Assembly: GCA_022577435.1 (NCBI GenBank)
Contig: JAKOON010000006.1
Coordinates: forward strand, 3,349,001 to 3,413,000
Length of the DNA: 64,000 bases
Source of the DNA: Embiotoca jacksoni
Taxonomy: Eukaryota > Chordata > Actinopteri > Embiotocidae
Direction of reading: 5' to 3'
Part shown: positions 1-13,211 of the stretch, in pieces
Layout of the letters: every line of letters begins with the position of its first letter
Numbering within the stretch: the first letter of the stretch is position 1
Notes under the pieces: generated by a model
What the model was told of the DNA's origin: nothing
The model's database searches: none
Seen by the model: the letters and a program-made list of their open reading frames with translations, nothing else
Made by a program: the position numbers and the translations under genes

Positions 1-3000
1 CAGCCCCTGCAACAAGATGTGCTCCAACACAACTCTGCTACCTTTATCTCACAGTGCAGGCAAAAAGAAACATCAGAAGTGGAAAGATGCATTGGGCCAA
101 TGTCTTTCACTTTTTCTATAACAACACTGATCAATACTGCTTTAATGATCCCAGTAAAGGTAGGACCAGAGGATTTGCTGGTTGACTATTTGGTTTGAGA
201 TTTGGCATTTGCCCCTACCACAATTTGGACATGCAGCTCATTACGTAACCAGTTGTCTGTCTCAAACCGATCCAGTGATGTAGAATTAAAATGTCCTGGC
301 CAGTCTAGATAACATTTTTAACTTGACTTAGGAAAAGTCTTGATAAATAGAAACAAGGTCTAAATGGTGCAGTTGCATAGATAAACAATGATGTAGTTTT
401 GGATTTCAGAGGACTCGCTGTTCTGCTTTCTTAATGCTTTTTTATGGCTAGACAAATCTGTGCTATGAAAAAATACAGACCTTCTGTCAAGCTCCCTCAT
501 GCTTCTCACACTTCTCATTGTCTTGCCACACCTGAGAACTGACGGAAACCTCATTTCTTCACCTTCACTAACACAAAAAAACATTCCCACCAGATTCTGC
601 AGGTGGTTTCAATTCCTGCTTGTCCAGCCAACACGGACAGGCGTGCGTATCCACAACTGCTGTGCCATCTGGGGATTTTTACTTTCAGGTGTTCTACAAC
701 TCCTCACAGAAACTCTCACACATCTTCCACAAGCAGCCGACACCTCCAGCCTTTGTGCCCACAGTTACATAATTTACACTGCGCTAACTCCTTCTGACAA
801 TCCAGCATTCACACTACAAAGGAGCCTGGCTTCGAACGACCCTCTCTAGCTTTCCTTTTACATTCGCTGCAAAACAATTTCTGTCACTTTTGCTTTTACT
901 GTGTGCAACACAGTGAGTGTGGCCTCTAAATTCACTTCTGAGTGAGCATACCCGACCCTAACCTTCGTGGTCGTGGAGACTGTTCCGCTCATACACTGTC
1001 GCGCAACTATTTTAGACATGGTTTTGTAATGTTTTTGATGTGTTATTTTGGGCCAATCCCAACATTCACAGTTACCAGTTATCATTATAATGGAATTCAG
1101 GCGCAGCATGTCCAGCAATAACACTTTTCACACACCATCAATCGCCTCCTGTGTTCTCCTACGGTGAGCCGTGTTCCCTGGTGTTGACACAGTTGGTGTT
1201 TGTGCAGATGACATCGATGGTTATCAAGGGCAGACCGAGTCCCACAGGCCTCCTGCCGCTTGGTGTTTGCCACCATTACAGTACAGACTGCAGGCAGAGC
1301 CCACTCTCCGTAGTGGAAACTGCTGGCCGCTGTGACCGAGAACACGCGTCAGAACACGCACATACATATCAACTGAGCCACATCCAGAGATGGTTAAGGC
1401 TCCGGTGCTACTGAGACCGTAGGGAGAGCATGATAAAAATAAATGTTGTGTGAGAGGAAGAAAAGCCTTTTAATATTTCCTTTGCAAGGAAGTTGGTTCG
1501 TTACAAGGTCTGCTCAATCTTAATGTAGGGAAGCTGGATTGTATTTGTACCAAGGCACTTAAAAAGACACCCAAAGCTTGGGGTGTGAAACATACATCCA
1601 TGTCTGTCACCTGGTAGAAGTGCGTGGAAATATCTTCTTTTCGATTAGATTTTTTTTTTTTGAAGTCTTTTAAATTACAGAGGACACTGACATTTCAAGG
1701 ATAATGAAAAGACTTCAGACTTTAATGTGAGAGCTGTTTTATTTTCATTTCAGGTTTTTATTTCACTCATTCCTGACTAATTTGTGTTTTTGGACCCCAG
1801 TATTACAAACTTAAAAAACACACACACAATGGGTAAATAATATTTAAACCAAATGAGTGTGTCTGTTTCAAATTGTGTCAGATTTCTTCACCTCAGGCAC
1901 ACAATGCTCCTCAGGGTTTTTACCAGCTAGTTGTCACAGTCCCCAGAAGACCTGGACACAGAAAGTAAAAATATGTTTGTGTCTGTTTCTGTCCTAGTTG
2001 GCGAGACGTCATTAACCCGAGCAGTCCCCGGAGAGGTAAGAATATCGACATAAACACGCACCATTTCAGATCCTGCTCAAGCTTTTAAAACACCTGTTGA
2101 TCGCATGAACAGCACTGCTCTGTTTTGAGTATTATTTTACACTGTAACACTCAGTTGATGAGAAATAAAATGTCTGGAAAAAACGCCTCTAATGCAGTGT
2201 TGAGTGAAATGGAAAGTTTTGGTCTGTCGTCCATATGTCTCCACTCTTGACTATGGTTTTGTCAAGGACACAGAAGGTACATGGAGAGTAATGGTGAGCA
2301 AGGCCTTGAGTAAATGACACGGCTTTGGACAGTGGTTTCAAACTGCTTCTGGCTAGACTTTTTATGCGCTCAAAGTCTTTCCGTAACGAAAATAGTGTCC
2401 AGCTTTTTTTTCCCCCTGCAGTTCTATGCTAATGTACATGACTGGAGGATATATTTTTTTTTTTTTTGTTTGTTTTTTTGGTCTGCATGTGCTGGTTTAT
2501 AATAATGTTGCAGATTTACTACCTGTTAAAGGAAAAAAAAAAAACACTTCCTGATGACTGTGGCAGTTTCAGCTCAAATCTCAAACACGTTTTACGTGTC
2601 TTCAGGCTGTTAAATTACACCTCACTGCTACAGAAGTACAGTATAGTTTTACTTTTACATTTCTTGAGCATAGCTCTTGTCAGTCTTGCATTCCAACAGC
2701 TTCTTAGTTGTTGCATTCTTTTTCTAGTGTAGTCAGTGTAGCTTTCAGTCCATAGCACCATCTTTATAGTGAAGGGAACACCTGTTCATTTCACTGTCAG
2801 CCACTGAGGATTTGAGAATTTAATAGGTTTTTGATGCACATGACTGCACAGGCTACAACTTCCATGCTTAATTTTCCTTTTTTTTTTTTTTTAATAGCCA
2901 ATCTTGGTCCAGTGGACAACTTCCTCAAGATTAATATGTAAATTTGAAACCTGCATCGCACATAACGGACATTTTTTTTATCCTGCAATTAAGCGTTATA

Positions 3001-4060
3001 AACTTTTTGCATATTCATAGATTCTGGACTTTAAATGAGGAAAGACACTTGGATGTCATTTGAAGAATTAATTAGCAGGTAATTGGCAGTATTTTTTTTT
3101 TTTTTTTTTTTTTTACATCTTTAAGAATGTCTACTGGGGATCTTTTTGTGGATGCTTTGTTGTTAACGCTGCAACACTGTTTGAACATGGTATGTTCTTG
3201 TTTAAGTGAATCTAGGGACTTCTCATTAGTTCTCGTCTCCCAGCCACAGTCTCATTCATCCCCAGCTAAGTTAGATGAATGCCTTTGTGTTTGCAGCTGT
3301 ATTTTGCTTTGGAATCTTAATTTGCGCCATTAGACATATGAGCGACACAACAATTCATATTGACAAAGGTTGTCTATCTCAATCCCCCTTCTTTCACTCT
3401 CTGTATGTCTTTACCTGCCCTCTCTCTCTCTCTCTCTCTGTCTCTCAGTCTTCTCTTACTCGCCCACTCTCCCTCTTTCTCTGTCAGATACTCCAGAGCT
3501 TCTCTCTTGGATCTAGTTTGGCAGATGTCCCAGTTCTAGGTCCTTGCAGGGTCAGTAGGGAAATCAGTGCAGCTCTGCTTCCTGACGTGTTTCATAATGC
3601 GTTGAATACCTCTCCAGAGGTCTATTGCTGTCTTAGGTGACAGTTGCCCTCATATCTGGGCACTCTAAACCCTGCATGAGACCTTCTGAGTCCTCACCAA
3701 GTTTAGCTGCAGAGTGCTTTAGTTTGTGAGTGCATATCTCTAATTCCTGTTGGAGGTCAGGCTGGTTCATTGTACTGCGTTGTATATTTAGAGGAGTATG
3801 TGGAATGGTATTGCATACAACATAACTAGAAATCTGCTAATGTTTTTCGTGACGTTGAAACGTTTGGAGAATTTGAAAAAGTTTTGCATACACTCATCAC
3901 AGGAAGATGTTTAATATCACTGCAGATCCCCTTGAAAACATGTATATCTACTATCCAAAGAATGTCTGCTACAATTTTGGTCGCATTTGAATGGATGTTT
4001 GTGGACGGTGGACTTGGGTTACAGTGAGCCAAAGATTTGTCACAATATGCAGGCTGTCTC
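1..4060. other. Upstream DNA, no supported gene
   Basis: I see only short AT-rich text, a (CT) tract at 3420-3439 and poly-T runs (1650-1660, 2457-2468, 2879-2892, 3092-3113). Open frames here are short, overlap on both strands and show no recognisable domain. A 38-base candidate micro-exon at 1998-2035 is treated in the findings. Confidence 0.6.
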
Positions 4061-4070
4061 CCGGGAAGAT

Positions 4071-4131
4071 TGGTGGTGCAGCGGTTAGGACTATTGCCTC
4101 TGAGCTAGAAGGTTTGGGGTTGGAGCCCCTC
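4071..4131 (+). repeat. tRNA-like repeat head (SINE-like fragment)
   Basis: The text GGTGGTGCAGCGGTTAGGAC, followed by CTGAGCTAGAAGG and a decayed B-box-like GGTTGGAGCCC, matches the tRNA-like head of a common fish interspersed repeat as I remember it. It is followed by T- and A-runs rather than a clear SINE body. Confidence 0.45.
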
Positions 4132-4215
4132 CTTTGTCATAACTTTTTTTTTTTAAATCATACTACAGCATATCGTCCAAATTATGAAAAAAAAAAAAAA
4201 AAAAGTCATACTATA

Positions 4216-4739
4216 GCAAAAAGTGACCCAAAAGTAATTTTAGGGTCACTTTTTGCCCACCATGTCACGGGCACACCGATCTACGAAAACAAATTCTTTT
4301 GATAACTTTCAATTCCAAACATGTTAAAAGTGCACAGACTAAATTTCAAGTTGGTCCAACAAAATCTGTAGGAGTTTGTTAAAGTACAACATGTGTGAAT
4401 CGCCAAAAATGGCGACTAAATTAAAAATGGCAGACTTCTTGTTCAGTTGACGTAATGGTGTGTTGGAACTTTTTTGTACGTCTGGGTGTGATACACATGT
4501 CCACCGAATTTTATGCATATAGGTAAATGGAGCCACGGGGGCATCTGTTTAGGGGGCGCTAGCGAGCCATTTGGCCACGCCCACTCCACTAAAATACGAA
4601 ATTTTTCACTGGGGTGTGTACCAACTTTCAGGAGTTTTTGAGTATGATAATGCCTCCAAAAATGCAGTTGTTTACAGAGAATAATAATAATCGCTTTAAT
4701 AACAATAGGGCTTTCGCACCATCGGTGCTCGGGCCCTAA
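4216..4739 (+). repeat. Fish interspersed repeat with hairpin end (copy 1)
   Basis: The right end AGGGCTTTCGCACC-ATC-GGTGCTCGGGCCCT is a near-palindrome and ends at 4739. The body includes GGCCACGCCCACTCCACTAAAA and an AATAATAATAAT stretch. A second copy of this end is found in reverse orientation at 63861-64000. The left boundary is uncertain. It is most likely a non-autonomous element with no coding capacity. Confidence 0.6.
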
Positions 4740-5243
4740 ATAGAAAATATTTACATTTTAGAAGCTGGAACCAGTGATTATTTTTTCCTTTAAAAATTAC
4801 TTTCTTCATTGTTTAAATAGTTGCAGATTCATTTTCTGTTGGTCTGTTGACTTTCCAGCAAAATCTAATCCTGTTTTGAAAACTGTCACAGCGCTCTTGT
4901 ACAAGTTGATTCAGTGTAATCATCAACAAGGATTTCCACCGGAGATGACAGCTTTGTGATTTGGACATGTTTGCCAGTTAAAGTGCAAACCGCAGCTAAG
5001 CCATCTGGCTAAGCTTCTAATGCTCCATTTATAAATTACACTACAATAGAAAGTGGATTAACAGCTGATCCCTTAATGAGTTTCGTAGTGCTTTCTGCAA
5101 TTTAGTTTACCCTGCCCTGATAGCAGGACTTCAGAAGTAATAGACACGATTGAACTGAATTGGCATCTTGGTTTTCTATGGTGGCATTTTTTTAGGGATG
5201 ATGGAAATAGTTGTCAGTCAGATATTTTTGCCTTTCTCTCTTC

Positions 5244-5450
5244 TTTAAAGTAGCACTATCTGATTTTTGGCCACGAGGCGGAGTGTTGCAAGTAGCAATC
5301 ACTGATTGATGGTGATAAGCCGTGATATCAGCTGTGTTTTTGGACTTCAGAAATCCAAAGAGACTGGCCTGTGTGACGTGAGTCAGTTGGCTGGTGGCAC
5401 CGAGGCAGTTCACAAAAGGGAACGGTATCGAGCAGCGATCGGAAAAAAAA
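5244..5450 (+). repeat. Possible fish interspersed repeat (CACGAGGCGGAG family)
   Basis: TTTTTGGCCACGAGGCGGAG and the following GTGATATCAGCTGTGTTTTTGG resemble a repeat I recall from fish introns. It abuts the next repeat at 5491. I see no terminal repeats, so the limits are approximate. Confidence 0.3.
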
Positions 5451-5490
5451 CATTTTGCTTCTTCTTCTTTTTCTTCTTGTCAGTACACCG

Positions 5491-5631
5491 CTTCCATAGA
5501 CTGTAGATACAAAATGGATGTAGTCTTTGGGTCGGAAAAGTGAAGACAACGTGGAACTGCCTTAAAGTGCAATACCGCTGAGGGCCACTAGGGGCTGGCT
5601 CCAAAAATCTTTGGCTCCCATTGAAAAAGCC
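5491..5631 (+). repeat. Fish interspersed repeat (CCATAGACTGTA family), copy 1, truncated
   Basis: The copy starts CCATAGACTGTAGATAC and carries GAGGGCCACTAGGGGCTGGC and TTTGGCTCCCATTG. The same blocks in the same order occur inverted at 39627-39769. Similarity stops near 5631, so this copy is truncated. Confidence 0.65.
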
Positions 5632-5639
5632 TTAACCGT

Positions 5640-7190
5640 CCCATGAAATGCAAAGTTGATGATTTTTTTTTTTCCCGCAGCTCCATCCACCTTCTGCTAT
5701 GGAACAACCACTGCCGGGTCATGGAAAATGCGCAACTGTTACACCACTCTGTTGCACCACTGGAGAATTTTCCCAGGAACATCGCCACTGACACCCCGCT
5801 AATAATACTGCAAATGCAAGGGCTGTCATCAGTGGGCCACAGGTTCAATCACCATTGTGTTATCTCCTTCTGCAACAGACAGTGACGTAACAGACATTTA
5901 TTTAAATGAAAATCTTGGCACTGTAAAGTGCAAAATGATGCTTTATGGTGCATTTAAAACCTGTAGAGTCGTCTACACGCCGCAGCTCAGGGTCTGTGCA
6001 CGTTTCGTGTATTTATAGTCCCTTTGTCTTTCCAACAGATCTGCTGTCACATCCTGAGTCAGACTTGTCTTTGCCTCTCACAAAGACAAGTCAACGCACA
6101 TGCTGAGGCTTACGTTTATAGAGTATAAGGGGAGGGGTGGCGGTCTGCAGGACAAAGGAAGTTTTGGATTATAGACATTTTTCACTGCAGCAATGGAACA
6201 GCTGTTGGTGGGCACGGTCTGTGATGCGGAAACAAAAACGTGCAGGCAGGCGCTCAGCCAAAGAGATGGATTTTATAGATGGTGGAAATGAACAAGGCGT
6301 GCAGTTCTTGGGACTTTCAGGGAGGGTGTTTGGTGTAAATCACCAAAAGGCTGGACACATCTGACACGGATAATGGTATAATGATGTTCAACCCAGCCCT
6401 CCAGCGCCCGCGGGGTTGGACTTACAACAAATATATTCACGTGATAAATCATCTATTGATCTTCAGACACTGAATAAATATCCAGATTTGAGTAGGAAAG
6501 TATGTATTTGAATTTGTAATTTTTTTTTCTCTCCTGGCAATGACAGATTTGTGCTGACCCTGTGTATTGATATTAGTAAAAAAAAAAAAAAAAAAAAAGA
6601 ATAACACTGATTTGTAGTTACAAACTGTTTTTTTTAAATTAAAATCAGGATGGGTGTTTCCCTGATAAATAACAGCTGTCTCCTCGGTGACTCAAGTCCT
6701 GACAGCAGCCGGAGGAGGTGGTTGGTTTGTGTGTGTGTTTGTGTCTTAGCCTGATTGTGCATGTACTGTATTTGGTTTGTGTTTTACAGCCACATTTGAT
6801 ATGATTTGTTACCCTTCTGTTTGCAGTTGTGTTAAGATGGAAGAAAGAATTCTGGTTTTGTTGGAGCTGTATATTTTCTGCTTTATCGACATCTGCCTGT
6901 GGGTTTGCGGTGGACTTTGTTTGACTCTGGTTCTGGGCCACATGATGTGTCTTGTAATCATCAATAAAATACAGACGGCGTGTATGTGGCCGCATCTTGA
7001 CCACATGGACATATGAAAAGCATGCAGTCGTTTATATGCAGTATGCACATGTGTAGCCAAACGCATAACAATACAAGCACATAACACATACAGTCAAACA
7101 CACATTGGACTTGCAGCTCTGGTGGCCTGTGGGGCCTTTGTAGTGCTGAGAGGCAACAAACGCCTGCTTTGTATTTTAGGAGGCTGGGAA
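5640..7190. other. Non-coding stretch, nothing supported
   Basis: No domain-bearing frame or repeat end was recognised. There is a poly-A run at 6578-6598 and GT-rich text near 6725-6745. Confidence 0.5.
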
Positions 7191-7207
7191 CACGCACGCA
7201 CGCGCGT

Positions 7208-7263
<56 letters not shown>

Positions 7264-7268
7264 GCGCA
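7190..7268. repeat. (CA)26 microsatellite with CG-alternating flanks
   Basis: An uninterrupted CA tract at 7209-7260 is flanked by ACGCACGCACGCGCGTG on the left and CGCGCGCAC on the right. The whole stretch is alternating purine and pyrimidine. Confidence 0.97.
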
Positions 7269-7269
7269 C

Positions 7270-10200
7270 TCACACTCACTCTCTTTGGAAGTGTCAAAGC
7301 CAGAGCACAGTTCTGTGCTGCTCAATAGGCTGATTCATTAGAGCCTCCACATGACACTAGAGGAGAAAATGGACTTTCATTGAAGGGAGGATTGGTTGGT
7401 GTTACAGCTCAGCACTCTGAGGCTGACATGACCTGACAGCGGTCAGGTCTTTATCAGATGGATGTCTTTTATGACATGACAGTAGTCGGGTCAGTCTTAA
7501 AGGAAAGCTGCGCTGTGAAATGCTTGTGCTTTAGTGTGAGTATTGAGCCTCAGTCAAGGTCTTTGTTGGCAGATGCAAGCACTTCAAATCGTATAGATTT
7601 GGTATCGGTTAGATTGGCTTTTGACTTTCTTTTGTAAAATCATGCAATTTCCAGTACTGTATTCAGTTCTACGTCTTCTACCTATGTGCTCTGGCCCCGT
7701 CTTGAAGTTGAGTGTTTAACCCATTTAACTGGATACAGTATTTGCGAGTATTTACCACTGCTTCTTTCTCTTTAGAGCTGAATGCACTGTGAGCCTGTTT
7801 TAGATGATAAATATGGTGGACCGGATGGTGTGTGTGTGAATGACTGGTAAAGTAAGTATTGGTTGGCCAGATGCCATGTATTCCTGTACCCAGCTCATAT
7901 GAAAAGCCTTTATTTTAAATTAAAAGCACTCTAACGTTTGATACATTTGAACAATTTCTTTTAAACTTTTCATTGTTTTGTTTATTGATTTAAAAAAATA
8001 ATAATAATAATTTTATGAACTTTAGCATGAATGCAATTTTTTCTCGATCAAACCAAAGACTTAAGCTCTCAAATACTTTATATTTAATGTTACTATCTGC
8101 TACACAGGCTAAGAAATAAAGGTTCTAAGCGTTGACATGTCTGTCAAGTTCTTCAGAAAACCTTCTGGTTTTAGGAAGTTGTTTTCAGACATTGCCTCAG
8201 GCTTTTCTATGGGATGTTTTAGGTCATAATGGGTTAACAGGCAAAGGGCGATAGTTTACTTCGCTCTCACTTTACATTTTTCTTCCAATCTTTGCACTAC
8301 ACATTACATTAACACATCTGAAACTCAAAACGCTACAAATGACTTGCACCATCAAAACTTTATGCTAATTTGTTTTAACTGCTGGTTCAAAACCCCTTGA
8401 ATTTAGAGGGCACTGACAGCCACCATTTTGATTGTTAAATATTTATTCTCTGTAGTAGTTCTGTCCTGATGCATAAAGACATCATAAAACATCCAAAAGC
8501 TCATCTCGAATGAATTAACCATGTGGTACTGTTTTTCAAAAACAGAACATGAAAATAAGATTGTTTTTATCTAATATCATCATCGGTGAATGTGGCAGCC
8601 GGCAGTGGAAATGTGCTGCAGTGTGGGTGTTGGAAGTAACGATGCTTGTTGGCAGTGAACTGTATTTGTCTGGATCTTTCCCTCCTTGTCTCCACTGGAG
8701 TCAGGCAGACTCGAAGCCTCACAGCCCCCCCCCCCCTCACCCCCTCCCACCCCTCCCCCACCACACACACACTTCAGATACAAGTGAGATTTACTTCATG
8801 TCTTAATGGCTCCCTCATGACTGCACTGGGAGAGGAAGTTGAATAGTAATATTTTTATGGCCTGTGTTGGATGACTTTAATGCTTTCGCTAAAGGTGACG
8901 TCATTATTATGAAGCCAGCAACGTGTTTATTTTTTTTTCTTTACGTGGTGGTCATAGGTCTTCAGCTGTTTATGTTCAAACAACACTCCTTCAGAAGTGG
9001 ATTATTAAGTTTAAGGTGAAGACTCGCGGCCATGCAGACGTGTTTTAAGTGTCACGCTGTGAAGTTTAAGTCCGTGACACGGTGTACATTTTGACCATAA
9101 TAACAACCTGACCTTGAACCAGACATGCACTCATTAGTGAAACGCTATGTTTACCGCTGTCACATGGTGTTGCAGTCAACATGGGGAATTAAAGGGCGGC
9201 CCCCCCGCTCCCTTCATCCCCACCCCACATAGGCCAAGTGTCTCCACACCCCACACTGAGAGGGGAGAGAGGGGAGAGAGGGGGGAGGGTCGCCTCAGGA
9301 CACGAGTCGACTCAATTCTGTGAACAAACAAGGGGAAAATGAATCTGGATGATTCATAAAGCCGAGCGCTGGGGGCCTTTTTGTCAGGTTTAATTATTAC
9401 AAAGTACGACATTTACTCATGAATTATTTATTAAAATCCATTTGTGTCTACCTCTACGGCTAGAAAGCTAGTTAGAGGCTCCTGAAGCAGGTTAATAAAT
9501 TGGGAATATTTGGTATGAAACGGGTACAGATTCACCTTATAGTATCAATGTGCAAACACGGTGTTCTCCACTGTGCCTGCTCTCTCTGCTCTCTATGCAG
9601 TGTGACAACATATGGCTTATATTTCTGTACAATAAACACATTAAATCACTGTAATAGTCCTTGAAACTCTTCCCCTGAGCTTTACTTTATTTCCACAGCT
9701 GGGTGACGGCCAATAAGCCGCCGCAGGCTGCTGCAGGTGAATCCTAGCATTTCCTCTGGGTTTTCTGGGGATTTGAGCTTGCGTCAGCATTTACGTTTCT
9801 TTGCTCTCCTCTCGTGTTTGCAGGGAGTAGAATGGGTTTATTCACTCTGTATGCACACAGTTGAATTCTGGGTGGAGATCTTATTTAGACACATATTTTG
9901 TTCTCTTCCAAAAGAATACATACTGGTGAATAAAAAGAGAAACTATTGGTGTTTTATTTGATGTTATTTTGAGTATTCATTTTACTGCTCCTCTGTACTG
10001 TGTTGTTTTTAATTGGGGAAAGCTGCGTACTAGTTGCATACAGCAGTCATCAAATCCAAGACACATTAATTGTTGCTCAAGATAATGAGACAAATTGAAA
10101 CTGAAACCCTGTCAACATGAACAATATTCTCAAATGAAAAGCAGCAGCCCAGATTGTTGAACATAATTAGAATAGCTACTCTGCAGAATAGATACTTCAA

Positions 10201-11960
10201 AAAAAAAATTCTCATCTCTAACTGGTGTTGGCATGTCTATAGATACCATGGGCTGCCTCCATGTGATGATCACTCTTCAAATATAACAGTTTAGCCTATC
10301 AAACATCTGTTGATCTTTACTATTTCATGTCAGAGTGGAGCGTTAACACTCTTCCTTCCTGTTGTGCATCTGGATTGCATTTATTACAGTCTTTACTGAA
10401 TGGTTGTGATGCACAATTTAGTTTTTTTGCCAAACGAGAGCAAAGAAAGAAGAAATCCTTAGGTGAGTTTGATGTTTTGATGAAGAAATATGGCTTAAAA
10501 TGTAGTTGTTGGGGGTTTCAGGTTCTAAAATATGTAAATATTTAGCTTTTGTGACATTAAGTAGTAGTTTGTATAAGCGAGATGTGCTATGAGGATCATA
10601 GACATAAATATGAACATGCGGCACTGTCCCATTGTTGAGTCTGCTGCTGAGTATTCTGTCAGGATCTTAATCTTAAATCAAGGATTAATGGATTATGCAT
10701 CAACCAGCGTAGATTTACACCTTTCCAGTCATGTTAGAGCTCATCCTGCTCAACGATACAATTATCTACAAGCAAGTTCTTTGTAACAGTCATCAGACGC
10801 TATCTGCCATTGGCGAAGCGAACTGCTCCATCTTCCTCTTCTTAACGGAGGTATTGTAGAAATTTACGACTAGCAATCCTGCCCATAAATAATCTGGAGG
10901 TTCATCTGTTTTTTTTTCTCAACCCGTGGGGACTGTGGGTGTCTGCACATTTCACTCAAATATGCGCTAATGTTAGAGCAGCCGTCCAGCTCCAGCCGTG
11001 CTGCAGGAGGACAGAGGGCGAGGTTTATTCTGGGACAGGTATGCGCAGTCTAGCTGGAGGAGAGACCATGGGAGTGGATGTGGGCCTTGTTTTTGTGTGT
11101 GTGATGTGTTCTCTAATATATCGGCAGGAAAGTGAGGTCTGTGCAGGAAATTTGCAGGTTTTAACTTTCTCTGCAAACACGAGCCATTAGCTGTCAACTA
11201 CAAATTATTCCCGACAAGACTGAGGACTCCATTTACTCCAGTTGTACATAGTTTCCAGTGTGGGAGATTCACCGCTTTCAGCCACGATGAAGGATTGATC
11301 CTGTCGTCCTAGACGTAGTTTGACAAACATAAAACCACACTCACCGCACAGACAAGCGCACAAGCAGGGAATCCCTGCCACTTAGAGTCTGACAGCTGGA
11401 TATACAGTAGCTTGGCGGGCCTGTGTCTCCCATAATCCCCCCCCCCCTCTCTGTTTGAATAATTGATTCTGAATTGATTTAGGCTCAGCTGGCTCACTGG
11501 CTTCTTGTGCCGGTTGTGGACACCAGGAATCTTCACAGACACTAGCTTGTATTTTTGCTTCCTATAATTATTGTCTGCCTTGTTTCTGTGCTAGTCAGCA
11601 GTAAAGCCAAGGTTTTACTCCCCAAATGGAAGAGTTTTCGAGGAGGCAGCAATTATAAATTCATTCGAGGTTTGTTTGTTGCTCTGACTGACAGTAAATT
11701 ACACACCGACAATTTGCCTTTACATTATGGAAGTTAAATGTCAAACGAGGCCCATTTTTAATTCCTCTAAACAAACCTTCAAGAAATCTAACAGCTCGTT
11801 GAGAGTGTCTTTCTTCAGTATCGACCGTCTTACAATCAGTTGATGAAACTCATAACAATCTGTAACATTTAGCCTTGTGAGGGTGCCCAAATTGTTCGAA
11901 TGCCTGGAAGTTAAGATTGTGAAGATTCCTCGGTTGAACTCTGCATGCGTTGCCTTGTCA
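7270..11960. other. Non-coding upstream stretch
   Basis: No gene is supported. A full palindromic CRE-like TGACGTCA sits at 8896-8903, C-runs lie near 8727-8760 and 11437-11450, and a possible short exon at 10390-10462 is discussed in the findings. Confidence 0.5.
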
Positions 11961-11970
11961 GTGTGAAGTC

Positions 11971-12214
11971 AGTATGCGAGCTTTTCCCGTGCTAATTTAT
12001 TGGCCTCTATTTATATCACTACCCGGGCGTAACCACACCCAAATTCACCGTGAAAATATGGGTTTGGTACGCTCCATTTTTAAACTATTTGAGGAGCACT
12101 TAACCAATCAGTGTGGGGTGAAACCGGCCGACACTGCAACTACGTGGGGCCCGTCTACCAATTCAAGCAGCGTATCCAAACTATAATTTAAGTGGAAAAC
12201 TGAAGCTGTGAGTG
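11971..12214 (+). repeat. Interspersed repeat with CCAATCAG core, copy A
   Basis: It shares two ordered blocks with 60095-60328: a TTTTTAAAC..TTGAGGAGC..TTAACCAATCAG block and a TATAAT..TGGAAAACTGAAGCTGTGAG block. Both copies are in the same orientation. The limits are approximate and the family is unnamed. Confidence 0.5.
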
Positions 12215-12807
12215 ATATGTATGATATAATATATATAATATATATAAAACAAATATTTTACGAAATGTCAAGCTGTGTCTTTTAAAATATGTGTTTTGAA
12301 ACTCGAGAAGCTCCGAAACAATCTCACAAATTATTCAGCGTCGTGAAGTTTTATGCAAATTCGACTATTTCTAAATACCAGTGCCTCCTTACTTTTTATT
12401 TTGGTCAGATCCTCCTCCAGAACCCCTTTGTGTGGAAGGAGATTCCTCACATGAGGAGGTTGTTAAGCTGCTGTACAGGAAAGTGCTGGATGTCTTTTGG
12501 AGGAGTAATGGGGAGGGGGGGACCCCTTCAGTGGAGGGAAAGAAGGGCAAGGCGCTCTCTGCATTTTTTTTATTTTTTTGCTCTCCGAGGACTTTGTGAA
12601 ATCTAGCAACATTGATTGAACGTTGGAGAGAAAAACTTAAAAGTTGGTCTTTAAAGGAAGGACGAGAGTTAGCAAGAACACTTTTATTTCGCAAGATTTT
12701 TATCCTTTATTTCACTCACTTTGTTCGGAAGTCGTGGCCAAAAAACACCTTTTAACAAAGGATCACTGAAGCACCCTGAGGGCAAATGACCTTCATCTCA
12801 CTCCTCT

Positions 12808-12810
<3 letters not shown>

Positions 12811-12838
<28 letters not shown>
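12811..12838. repeat. (TG)14 microsatellite
   Basis: Perfect TG tract, followed by a short GA run. Confidence 0.97.
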
Positions 12839-12847
<9 letters not shown>

Positions 12848-13099
12848 ATTTAAATCAGGTTTACCCCTCCCCCCCTTTTCATCTCCAACCCTTCCACCAC
12901 TGTCAGCACCCACTGAGTTCACAGTTTCTCCCCTCTGTGCACGCTGGCTGGTCCTCTGCAGCTCCTGCAGCAGATATGTTGTGTTTTCAACCAGACGTAC
13001 AGTAACACTGGCTCCTGCTTTAGTGGGGAAGGAAGAGACCTAAAGGGGAAAAAAAAAATAACTGTAGGAGGAGCTTGAAGAAAGGAGGGCAGCCGACGC

Positions 13100-13167
13100 A
13101 ACAGTTTTACACTGCGTTGGGCTACAATGGGAGAGGCCTGTTAGAGAGAGAGAGGGCGAGAGAGAGA

Positions 13168-13211
<44 letters not shown>

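Noticed and set aside
499..849. 116-codon open frame near the window start
   Set aside because: No recognisable domain or signal peptide, overlaps other frames, no splice or promoter context; looks like chance.
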